From assembly GCA_023229465.1 (NCBI GenBank), contig JALNZE010000019.1:1-60168 (forward strand): a DNA stretch of 60,168 bases, read 5' to 3'. The first letter of the stretch is position 1. Every line of letters starts with the position of its first letter. Position numbers and translations under genes: made by a program. The stretch is from Chitinophagaceae bacterium (GTDB lineage: Bacteria; Bacteroidota; Bacteroidia; Chitinophagales; Chitinophagaceae). The notes below the pieces were generated by a model. The model saw only the letters and a program-made list of their open reading frames with translations, searched no databases and was not told where the DNA came from. Below, piece by piece: positions 8,839 through 16,189 of this stretch.

Positions 8839-10040
8839 ATAAAGTTTGCTTGGTAGCCAATCGTTGTAGTAACAGAAGAATGTCGGTACAGTTTCTGTAA
8901 CATTTGAATAGGGATTCTATCACCTGAAATGTTGCCAAAAGTATGGCGGGCTATATGCATAGTGAGAGGCTTATCGATACCCGCAGCCGGTGCAACATGA
9001 GTTCGCAGGAATTTATCTAAACGACTTGCGGTAAAAGCGATTGTTCGTTGTAATACGAATACATCGTTGATATCCTCTAATCTCTTTAAGTCCGGAAAAA
9101 TAAAATCGTCCTTGCCATGCTTATTATCCGCATAATTCAAAACAATGGCATTTGCCTTAGCTGGAAGTTTTAAAGAGCCTCCTTTTTTATTTTTACCCAT
9201 TGAATAGTGTAACCGACTATCTTGGATGTCTGACCATTTTAAACGAAGCACATCTGAAACACGCATCCCCGCTAAATAAAATGAAAAAAGCCAAAGATTC
9301 CTTGCGTGATTTTGAAATGATCCCTCTGGTAGTTTTGCCGATTCTATAAGAGATACTTCCTCTGGGGTTAATCCTATTTTGGCAGATGGCGGAAATTTAA
9401 TGGATATTTTGCCTTCACCAAATGGCGACTGCCCTTTCTCAAGAGCACCTTCTTTAACCGCCAGACTGAATATAGAACGTACCATAGCCAGATGATTTAC
9501 AATAGAACGTTCACTTAGAGGCTTTCCCGGCTCGTCTTTCTTTTTTTTGATTTTGTAGGTGATCTTTAAATGTATTTTAAATCGTTCTAGGAGAGATTCC
9601 GTAATGTCCGAAAAAGCAATATCTCTATTCAGAAAATCTTTGAAATGTTTGATCCTTGGCTTATCAGCGGTGTATTGATTGTATTTGCCAGATTGTTTCA
9701 ACCGCTCAAGGTAGAGAGTGGCAATACCGAAGAAAGTCGATCCACTGGATGGTTTAATTTTTTGACGCACCGCATGAGATGTAACGCTTGGTTTTTTTGT
9801 TTCGAGGTCTAACGATATATCGCTTGCCTCTGAGCGTTTTTGAAGGAGATAGTTGTTCAGTCGCTTATGGCTTGGGTGGCTTGATTTAACCATCTGAGTT
9901 TGCGGGTTCCAGTCTTCGGCTAATACGTGTTTACCGAGGTGTATAATCGAAGACTTGCGATTATTGATTATCTGTAATACTAAAGGCTGAGTATTATCTT
10001 TGTTCTTTCTTGAACGTAGCACTATTTTTACGGAAGCCAT
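8793..10040 (-). CDS. Tyrosine recombinase (integrase) of the left island
   Basis: This is a phage-type tyrosine recombinase of 415 residues counted from MASVKIVLR at 10040; an upstream ATG at 10100 would add 20 poorly conserved residues. An arm-binding N-terminus is followed by a SAM-like core-binding domain (from SGSTFFGIATLYLERL) and a catalytic domain. Visible catalytic residues are the Arg in AGMRVSDVL, a Lys in GKNKKGG, H-x-x-R in HIARHTFG and the His in LYRHSSVTT, with the Tyr in GYQ a few residues later. The set is complete, so the enzyme should be active. Its start faces the tRNA-Phe 3' half at 10201-10248, the usual layout of a tRNA-targeted integrative element. Confidence 0.92.
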   Translation of the reverse strand: MASVKIVLRSRKNKDNTQPLVLQIINNRKSSIIHLGKHVLAEDWNPQTQMVKSSHPSHKRLNNYLLQKRSEASDISLDLETKKPSVTSHAVRQKIKPSSGSTFFGIATLYLERLKQSGKYNQYTADKPRIKHFKDFLNRDIAFSDITESLLERFKIHLKITYKIKKKKDEPGKPLSERSIVNHLAMVRSIFSLAVKEGALEKGQSPFGEGKISIKFPPSAKIGLTPEEVSLIESAKLPEGSFQNHARNLWLFSFYLAGMRVSDVLRLKWSDIQDSRLHYSMGKNKKGGSLKLPAKANAIVLNYADNKHGKDDFIFPDLKRLEDINDVFVLQRTIAFTASRLDKFLRTHVAPAAGIDKPLTMHIARHTFGNISGDRIPIQMLQKLYRHSSVTTTIGYQANFIHKDADEALDAVVGF

Positions 10041-10200
10041 ATGTGGTAACGCTTTTAGAGCTATAAAGGTAAATATATTGGTCGAACAATGGTCGAACAA
10101 TCGGTGAATTTATGTGAAATTAAACGGGTATGTTTGAGACAAGAATTCAATGAAATCAATGGTTACAGACCACATGAATTCATATCAAACCATATTTATA

Positions 10201-10248
10201 AGGACTGAAAATCCTTGTGTCGCCGGTTCGATCCCGGCCCACACCACT
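10201..10248 (+). other. Displaced tRNA-Phe 3' half (attachment site)
   Basis: The sequence reads as the 3' half of a tRNA: anticodon arm AAGGA-CTGAAAA-TCCTT with anticodon GAA (Phe), variable loop GTGTC, T arm GCCGG-TTCGATC-CCGGC, acceptor strand CCACACC and discriminator A. The 5' half (D arm and acceptor start) is absent, since the upstream bases do not pair. Such displaced 3' halves mark the far end of elements that integrate into tRNA genes, the intact tRNA being rebuilt at the other end. Here the element must lie to the left, with its integrase next to the site. Confidence 0.7.
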
Positions 10249-10313
10249 TTTAAACGATAAAACCCACGCTGGTCGTGGGTTTTTCTATTCCGTGCGCGGA
10301 ACGGTGCGCGGAG
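10241..10313. repeat. 73-bp direct repeat, left copy (att-like)
   Basis: These 73 bases recur at 18403-18475 with nine differences. The unit holds the tRNA tail ACACCACTTTTAA, a terminator hairpin and two direct copies of GTGCGCGGA (10292 and 10304), 12 bases apart. The two copies bracket about 8.2 kb and probably represent attachment-site ends of a second element stacked at the same tRNA locus. Confidence 0.6.
10263..10285 (+). terminator. Hairpin terminator after the tRNA tail
   Basis: The stem CCCACG/CGTGGG closes a 5-base loop (CTGGT) and is followed by a run of T, with A residues upstream, so it could act in both directions. It is probably the native terminator of tRNA-Phe. A matching hairpin is at 18425-18447. 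Confidence 0.6.
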
Positions 10314-10324
10314 ATTGTCCTTTC

Positions 10325-10822
10325 TCAATGTTCATCCAACCCATCTTTTTTATCGTTTTTGGATTTCTTTTTATCATTATTATCCCAAAATTGTTGCATG
10401 ATTTGAGCGTGTTCTTCCCCTGTTGCTTTGATGTAAGCACGGAAGGATTTTTCCGTTTTATGTCCTGATATTGCCATGATGGTTAATACGGGTACACCCA
10501 TCAAATACATGTTCGTACAGAATGATCTTCTGGCGGTGTGGGTCATCAGTTTCTCCCACTTCATGGTTTCTTCCACCGTGATCTTCCTGTTGCGGGTAAT
10601 CTGTTTAGAGAATGGAACATTCAATGCAGGGATTCTCTGACCCAGATCCTTCAAGGTTCGGTTGAACTCCTGATTGGTAGGACAGGTTGGTAATACACCG
10701 TTATACTTGTTAATGATGTCTTTGACGTTTTGGTGAATGGGTATGGTTACTTTCTTCTTTGTTTTTTGCTGGATGGTGGTCAGTATGGAGCGTATGCCCG
10801 GCTTATTAATTGCCCACATCAT
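10325..10822 (-). pseudogene. C-terminal fragment of a second tyrosine recombinase
   Basis: About 165 codons remain of a recombinase distinct from the one at 8793. They cover the late catalytic domain, with THTARRSFCTNMYL containing H-x-x-R, then MAISGHKTEKSFRAYIK with the late His and Tyr. The core-binding domain and the first catalytic Arg are missing. The reading frame meets group II intron sequence at about 10823, so the apparent ATG start is accidental. A shorter echo of its last codons (LDDH then stop) occurs at 13571-13585 beside another tRNA-tail copy, suggesting repeated turnover of related elements. Confidence 0.75.
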
Positions 10823-10828
10823 CTTGAA

Positions 10829-10905
10829 GAGCCGTATGAATCGAGAGGTTCAAGTACGGTTCTGTGAGGAGCAGGGGGTGAAATTCCCCTTGCTTACTCG
10901 ACTAT
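10829..10905 (+). ncRNA. Group II intron 3' fragment (domains V and VI)
   Basis: Positions 10829-10862 form a 34-base hairpin typical of group II intron domain V. It starts with GAGCCGTA, which pairs with TACGGTTC, contains the catalytic AGC near the 5' end, and has an upper stem GAATC/GGTTC closed by a GAGA tetraloop. A second stem at about 10871-10895 followed by CTTACTCGAC fits domain VI and the 3' splice site. The rest of the intron, including the reverse transcriptase, is absent. The fragment lies on the opposite strand to the truncated integrase that it abuts. Confidence 0.75.
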
Positions 10906-10944
10906 CGGCTGCCCTTCTGTCTGTCTAATAAATTTTGTTTGTTT

Positions 10945-12117
10945 TTATAAATAACTCAACCACCATTTTTCTTTATGGGATTGTTTGTACATATCAAATC
11001 TTTTACATAGCGGATAAAGTAAAAGTATAGTACCCATCCAAACCGCATATACCACCCAAAGACTAAAGCCATAACCTTTCAAATTTGGTTCACGTCCTAC
11101 CCATGTTGACAGAATAAATTTTTGCCATCCCCAACCCGAAGCCTGAGCAAAAATCATTGCCAAAATGTGAATTAAATAGAGATGTAGGATATAGTAAAAA
11201 AAAGGAACCCTTCCGAAAGTGCTAAAGAAGTTTACAATTCTTCCTTTAAGGTTTTCAGTATTTGCTAAAAATAAAAATGCTACACCTAAAGTCATCAATA
11301 AATACAAAAGTGAAGGCGGGTATTTGCTTGGGTTTAAAAAAGAAATTAGGTCTTGGGAAATAGTAGGATAGTCTTTAAATGGCTTTGGGTCTCCATAAAA
11401 GTTTGTCCATCTTAATGCAGCAAAAGCAGTAATTGCAGATACGCCAATGATGTTAAACAGTTTCTTTCGTTTATTACTGTCAAATGATTTATCATAAAAT
11501 GCACTGAAATAATATCCTAATGCCATTACTGCAATCCATGGAACGATAGGGTAGCCAATCCCCAATTTAGTATTGTCTGATAAATTGTAAATAAGTTGTT
11601 CATGAATAATAGCCCATAGTACGTTTCCTGAAAAATGAACATTGTCAAAAAGGTTATGGCAGCAAATAAGTAATAAACTAAAAATTAAAATATAGGTTCT
11701 AGGTAAGTGAATTAAAGCTGATAAAACAATCATGCTAATTCCTAATGACCATATAACAAGTAAGCCAAATGTTCTAAACTGAAAATCGAAATGCCAAGCA
11801 AACCCTACAATTGTCAACTCGATAAAAACTAACCAAAGCCCACGTTTTAATAAAAAACCTGATAATTCATACTGTGTTTTCCTCTTGCCAACCATGAAGG
11901 CAGATATTCCTGCAAGAAAACTAAAAGCAGGTGCACAAAAATATGTAATCCAATTTGTAAAAAAGATTGGTAAAGTACTTTGTGTTGGGTCTGCTGGGTT
12001 AAATAGAAAAGCGGAATAATGAAAATAAGCTCTCACGTGGTCAAGTGCCATGATTACCATCACTAAACCTTTTAATAAGTCAATAGATTCTATTCTGGCT
12101 TTAGTGATTGCTGTCAT
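10945..12117 (-). CDS. HGSNAT-like (DUF1624) membrane acyltransferase
   Basis: This 390-residue protein has about ten hydrophobic segments. It opens with IESIDLLKGLVMVIMALDHVR, the hallmark of the heparan-alpha-glucosaminide N-acetyltransferase catalytic family, in which the Asp-His of ALDH lies near the active site. A later GRVPFFYYILHLYLIH segment is also characteristic. Members move acyl groups across the inner membrane onto sugars or similar acceptors; the acceptor here is unknown. It stands alone on its strand inside the second accessory segment. The start is well placed, just before the conserved motif. Confidence 0.8.
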   Translation of the reverse strand: MTAITKARIESIDLLKGLVMVIMALDHVRAYFHYSAFLFNPADPTQSTLPIFFTNWITYFCAPAFSFLAGISAFMVGKRKTQYELSGFLLKRGLWLVFIELTIVGFAWHFDFQFRTFGLLVIWSLGISMIVLSALIHLPRTYILIFSLLLICCHNLFDNVHFSGNVLWAIIHEQLIYNLSDNTKLGIGYPIVPWIAVMALGYYFSAFYDKSFDSNKRKKLFNIIGVSAITAFAALRWTNFYGDPKPFKDYPTISQDLISFLNPSKYPPSLLYLLMTLGVAFLFLANTENLKGRIVNFFSTFGRVPFFYYILHLYLIHILAMIFAQASGWGWQKFILSTWVGREPNLKGYGFSLWVVYAVWMGTILLLYPLCKRFDMYKQSHKEKWWLSYL

Positions 12118-12394
12118 AAATTTATTTTATTGGAGATGTTTTGGTTTTTGTAATATGTCGTTCCTTGGGTTGCCGATAACGACCAGGGCTTGCTGCTGTG
12201 CTAGTATTCATTGAATGTCCAGCCCGGAACCGAAGCCGATTTGAAAAACTGAACATGAAATTATGAACTAAAGTTGAAAATTGTACGTCAAGCCCGAATT
12301 GAAGTTGATAGCGTACTACAGCTGATTGTTACTATGTCAGCCAGCATAGCAGCAAACCGATTATTGTGCGTAGCCTTTTACAATTAAAGGGTGT
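12118..12394. repeat. Intergenic imperfect palindrome, cassette-like
   Basis: The arms GCTTGCTGCTGTGCTA (12188-12203) and a near complement ending AGCAGCAAAC (12342-12357) enclose about 140 bases. Flanks carry GCCGATAACG on the left and TTATTGTGCGTAGCC on the right. The layout recalls large attC-type or miniature-element palindromes found between genes in Bacteroidota, but the core sites do not match a consensus well enough to name it. No gene is visible. Confidence 0.35.
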
Positions 12395-13048
12395 TTAATT
12401 TGATTTACTTTTCAACAGCACATCAATGGAGAGGATTACAGAATCCGCTGATGATAATATTCCGGGGGTTATGATTTCTACATCATGAGCAAACATTCGT
12501 CTATCGAACAAAACAGACCGAAATACAGGATTAGAAATAAGATTGCTCTTTTGTTCTACTGATTTAAATAAAGCATTGTCATAGATGTATGGTCTTGCTG
12601 TTTTGTCCCATTGCTCATCCCACGACCGTTTTGATTGAACCAAACCTTCGAACCATGCAATATGAGTGGCAATTTTAAGTTTTAAGCTTGCATCCTTAAT
12701 ATAGTTACCATTCAATATATCCTTATAAGCCAGAATAGTAAGGTTATAGGCGCGGGTGGTCATAATTCCATTAATTAGGTTTGAGTTTACTGTGTCTTTC
12801 CTAAGCCCATTGAATAAAGAATCGATGCGTTTTACAATCCCGCTACCAATATTGTAAATGACTGTGACATCTTCTTTATGTTGTATGAAATCATTGCGTA
12901 TTTGACGTAGATAGATTTGTTCATCATCATTAATTTTACCTGCAGTCACTTTCTCCGAAACAGTACAGGATGTTAGATAAAATAGTATGATAATAGTTGT
13001 GCTTATAAGTGCTATTCTGTGTTTGCAAGGTCTAATGTTTTTGCTCAT
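12395..13048 (-). CDS. Putative lipoprotein, unknown function
   Basis: This 217-residue protein has a basic N-terminus, a hydrophobic stretch and a lipobox-like LTSC ending near residue 28, so it is probably exported and lipidated. The mature part is mostly helical. The family is not recognised. It is a single-gene unit between the acyltransferase and the histidine kinase block. Confidence 0.5.
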   Translation of the reverse strand: MSKNIRPCKHRIALISTTIIILFYLTSCTVSEKVTAGKINDDEQIYLRQIRNDFIQHKEDVTVIYNIGSGIVKRIDSLFNGLRKDTVNSNLINGIMTTRAYNLTILAYKDILNGNYIKDASLKLKIATHIAWFEGLVQSKRSWDEQWDKTARPYIYDNALFKSVEQKSNLISNPVFRSVLFDRRMFAHDVEIITPGILSSADSVILSIDVLLKSKSN

Positions 13049-13588
13049 TTAACTTTTTTTTATTGAAAAGGTAAGTTTAAGGTTTCGCACAACAATAAGA
13101 AAAGTATCCGCAAGGCCCCCTTAGAGAGCCCCGCATAAAACCTACTTGCGGGGCTTTGTGGTATACTTTTGTGTTGACCGGCTTCGCCGTAATCTTGGCT
13201 ATTAGGGAGAAAGTATCAACCGGAACGATTCTTCCTGTTATTTTTTAATCCTGTTTTCTTTGTTTAGGCCAGTTTCAGAGAACCGTTTTTACGGTTTTTC
13301 TGTGATCGCCTCTTTAAAGTTAGTGTTTCGCCTTTTTATTCCCTATTTTATTGATCATTTATTTTCGTCCTCATATACCTCTCCCTATACATCTTTCAAC
13401 GTTACCGCTGGTTGCCCATAAAACGAACACTCTTTCATGTATAATATTTTTATGGTGCGGAATCGTGCGCGGAATTACCCTCAAACTATCCGTTTATACG
13501 AGTTTATTCAAGTTTAAACCAATATCAATATCCTTATAAATCAGTTGGTTAAGTGTTTTTGGATGTTTCTCAATGGTCATCCAACGGA

Positions 13589-13643
13589 CGGCCCACACCA
13601 CTTTTTAACCACGTAAATGCCTGTAAATGAATAATTTACGGGC
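13589..13643 (+). repeat. Third copy of the tRNA-Phe tail with hairpin
   Basis: GGCCCACACCACTTTT repeats the last bases of the tRNA 3' half at 10237-10252. It is followed by a GCCTGTAAAT/ATTTACGGGC hairpin and T-rich sequence that may terminate transcription. It is probably another leftover attachment site. Confidence 0.5.
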
Positions 13644-13926
13644 ATTCTTGTTTTTGTGGGGGACTGTTTTTGGGACAAAATTTCCTTTCTACGGCAGAGC
13701 TGCACTTAAGGTAAACCATCAGGTCTGGAATCAGGTAGTCAATGCAATCGGATTTGCAATCCATACCCGATCGATCCATCATACATCACACTTGTTGCAA
13801 CATAAATATTGTTATATTGGGTGAAATTATTTCACTGTAGAATATCATAAATCCAGGTTCTCATTTTTTGCACTATCAGGGGCTGATTTCAGGTTACATT
13901 AACCCTACCAAACTAACTAACCAAAA

Positions 13927-14028
13927 ATGCAATTTGAAGTCGTCCGGTCGTATGGCCGGGAGTTAAAAGTGGAAACGAAGGAAGGAGAAGGAAGTATTTT
14001 CAGCATTCTATTACCCATTAATAATTAA
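13927..14028 (+). pseudogene. C-terminal tail of a third histidine kinase
   Basis: The 33 codons read as the end of an HATPase domain: EVVRSYGRELKVETKEGEGS then IFSILLP and stop. They align with the ends of both neighbouring kinases (DIVKAYGGEIKVTTKENEGT and DIVKAHGGELKVETKEAIGS). The rest of the gene is gone. It stops 9 bases before the next kinase, the same tight spacing seen between the two intact ones, so the locus once held at least three paralogues in tandem. Confidence 0.7.
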
Positions 14029-14037
14029 AGTATCATC

Positions 14038-16176
14038 ATGAAATATCTGTTAACAGTAGTTTTTATATTGAATACTTTATTTTATGGAACTGCTCAGGAT
14101 ACGACAATCGTACTTTCGACGTCTATGTTCAACAAAGAGGGAAAGATTTACCTTGGTGAAATTGAACATTGGTTATATAAACAGGGAAATGATCCCTCCT
14201 GGGCCAACCCCGGTATTGCTGTAAACAACTGGCAACACCTGAATCCGGCAGAGATCACTAAAAAACAGGCTGATCAAAACGGAAGACTCGAAGGATGGTT
14301 CAGGATGAAGATAAAACTGGACAGCAGTTTTAGCCAAACAGCTCTTTTTATCAGGCAGCGAAGTTTTTTAGCTTCGGATATCTTTATTAATGGAAAGCCC
14401 TTTTATTCATTTGGAAATACAGGGTATAACGGGAAGCCTTATCAGGAATTTACTGATTTTACAAAATTCCCGGAAGCCATAAAACTGGAAATGGGAAAGG
14501 AATTATTACTGGCGATACATTTTGTGGACTATACCGATTATAGAAATCAGTTAAAAGAAACAAGCTTTACAAAAGACGGATTTATAGCCATTGCCAACAC
14601 TTCGTATTTAACAAGTTTTCATGCATATTCATTGTCATTAAGGAGGTCAATTGTAATCCTTTGCATTCTGGGGGTGTTGGCTGTACTATTTTGGTTTTTG
14701 TTTTTTTTAAATCGAAGTGAAGATCACCTTGTGTTTGTTGCACTCAGCACCACGAGTTTGCTTGGATTACAATTCTTCCATTTTCTCAAAGCGTTGGCAT
14801 TTAGCACCTATAATCGGGAGCAATTATGGGAATTTCTTGCAACCATCAGCTTTGCCGGCGTTTTCACTTTCTTGCCAATATTGGTTGCCAAAGTGTTCAA
14901 AAATTATATCCCGCTTCCTTTGAAAATTTATGCAATAGCCTCTACGATTTTGGCGGGTATTAGCTTCTTTACCGGATGGGATAAAATATCGCTGGCAAAT
15001 GAGCTGTTATCTTTCCTCTTATGCACCTACTATTTAATTGTATCCAGAAAAATATTAAAGGGAGCAAAATGGGCAATTGTAATTGGTTTGATCCTAACCC
15101 AGCTGATAGGTGCGTCAATGGACACCATAAATAATTTTAAGGTTAATGTGAGTTATAGTTATTCATCATTGCTAATGTTTGGTTCCTATCTGTCTTTCCC
15201 CTTAAGCCTTTTGGTGTATGTTGCTTTACGGATGAAGGAGGTGAATGCTGATGTACTTAGCAAGGCCGAAAAAATAGTACAGGTTACCGAAGAAAAAAAG
15301 GATTTACTGGCCAGTCAAAACAGGTTATTGGAAGAACAGGTAAAAGAAAGAACCACCGAACTTACGCAATCACTTGATAATTTAAAGGCAACCCAAAGCC
15401 AATTGATCCAATCGGAAAAAATGGCCAGTCTGGGAGAACTTACGGCTGGTATCGCCCATGAAATTCAAAATCCGTTGAACTTTGTGAATAATTTTTCAGA
15501 AGTAAACACCGAATTGATTGATGAATTACAACAGGAATTAAAATCCGGAAATACAGAGGAAGCCATTTCTATCTCGAATGATATCAGAGATAACGAAGAA
15601 AAAATAAATCACCACGGCAAACGAGCCGATGCTATCGTAAAGGGTATGCTGCAACATTCAAGAAGCAGTTCTGGCGTGAAAGAACCCACAGATATCAATG
15701 CTTTATGTGATGAATACCTGCGCCTCTCCTATCATGGACTTCGGGCAAAAGACAAGTCGTTCAATGCCACGCTCGAAACAGTTTATGATACTGCCATTGG
15801 TTCGTTAAACATAGTACCACAAGATATTGGGCGCGTTATTTTAAATCTGATCACCAATGCTTTTTATGCAGTGAATGAGAAGCAGAAAGTAAAAAGCGAA
15901 ACGTCAAAGGCAGAGAGCTATCAACCAACAGTTACTGTGAGCACAAAAAAGATTAATGGAAATGTTGAAATTACCGTAAAAGACAATGGCAATGGTATTC
16001 CGCAAAATGTGTTAGAAAAAATATTCCAACCCTTCTTCACTACCAAACCAACAGGACAAGGAACAGGTTTGGGTTTGAGTTTGAGTTATGATATTGTGAA
16101 AGCGTATGGTGGGGAAATAAAAGTGACTACCAAAGAGAATGAAGGAACTGAGTTTATTATTCAATTACCAATATAA
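14038..16176 (+). CDS. Sensor histidine kinase, 7TM-DISM-like architecture
   Basis: This 712-residue kinase has a signal peptide (1-20), a periplasmic jelly-roll-like sensor (21-190, containing LEGWFRMKIKLDSS), about seven membrane segments (203-400), a coiled coil (405-455) and a HisKA domain with the phospho-acceptor His474 in IAHEIQNPLNF. An HATPase domain follows with N box NLITNAFYAV, DNGNGIP and GTGLGLSLSYDIV. The arrangement resembles 7TMR-DISM receptors that sense extracellular ligands; the ligand is unknown. No response regulator is adjacent. The gene ends 13 bases before a paralogue, so the pair is likely co-transcribed. Confidence 0.88.
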   Translation: MKYLLTVVFILNTLFYGTAQDTTIVLSTSMFNKEGKIYLGEIEHWLYKQGNDPSWANPGIAVNNWQHLNPAEITKKQADQNGRLEGWFRMKIKLDSSFSQTALFIRQRSFLASDIFINGKPFYSFGNTGYNGKPYQEFTDFTKFPEAIKLEMGKELLLAIHFVDYTDYRNQLKETSFTKDGFIAIANTSYLTSFHAYSLSLRRSIVILCILGVLAVLFWFLFFLNRSEDHLVFVALSTTSLLGLQFFHFLKALAFSTYNREQLWEFLATISFAGVFTFLPILVAKVFKNYIPLPLKIYAIASTILAGISFFTGWDKISLANELLSFLLCTYYLIVSRKILKGAKWAIVIGLILTQLIGASMDTINNFKVNVSYSYSSLLMFGSYLSFPLSLLVYVALRMKEVNADVLSKAEKIVQVTEEKKDLLASQNRLLEEQVKERTTELTQSLDNLKATQSQLIQSEKMASLGELTAGIAHEIQNPLNFVNNFSEVNTELIDELQQELKSGNTEEAISISNDIRDNEEKINHHGKRADAIVKGMLQHSRSSSGVKEPTDINALCDEYLRLSYHGLRAKDKSFNATLETVYDTAIGSLNIVPQDIGRVILNLITNAFYAVNEKQKVKSETSKAESYQPTVTVSTKKINGNVEITVKDNGNGIPQNVLEKIFQPFFTTKPTGQGTGLGLSLSYDIVKAYGGEIKVTTKENEGTEFIIQLPI

Positions 16177-16189
16177 TATAAAGCAAGTA

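Larger units (their letters stand above)
13049..14037. other. Relic-rich intergenic region
   Basis: Nearly 1 kb with no intact gene. It holds a stem-loop AGCCCCGCA/TGCGGGGCT (13127-13155), a GTGCGCGGA motif (13465), a vestige of an integrase C-terminus (LDDH and stop on the minus strand, 13571-13585), a 16-base copy of the tRNA-Phe tail (GGCCCACACCACTTTT, from 13589), a hairpin (13619-13643) followed by T-rich sequence, and the C-terminal remnant of a histidine kinase (13927-14028). The pattern is of successive insertions and deletions at one site. Confidence 0.6.

Noticed and set aside
10201..10248. Complete tRNA-Phe gene
   Set aside because: The bases upstream of the anticodon arm do not form a D arm and do not pair with the acceptor strand. 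Only the 3' half is present.
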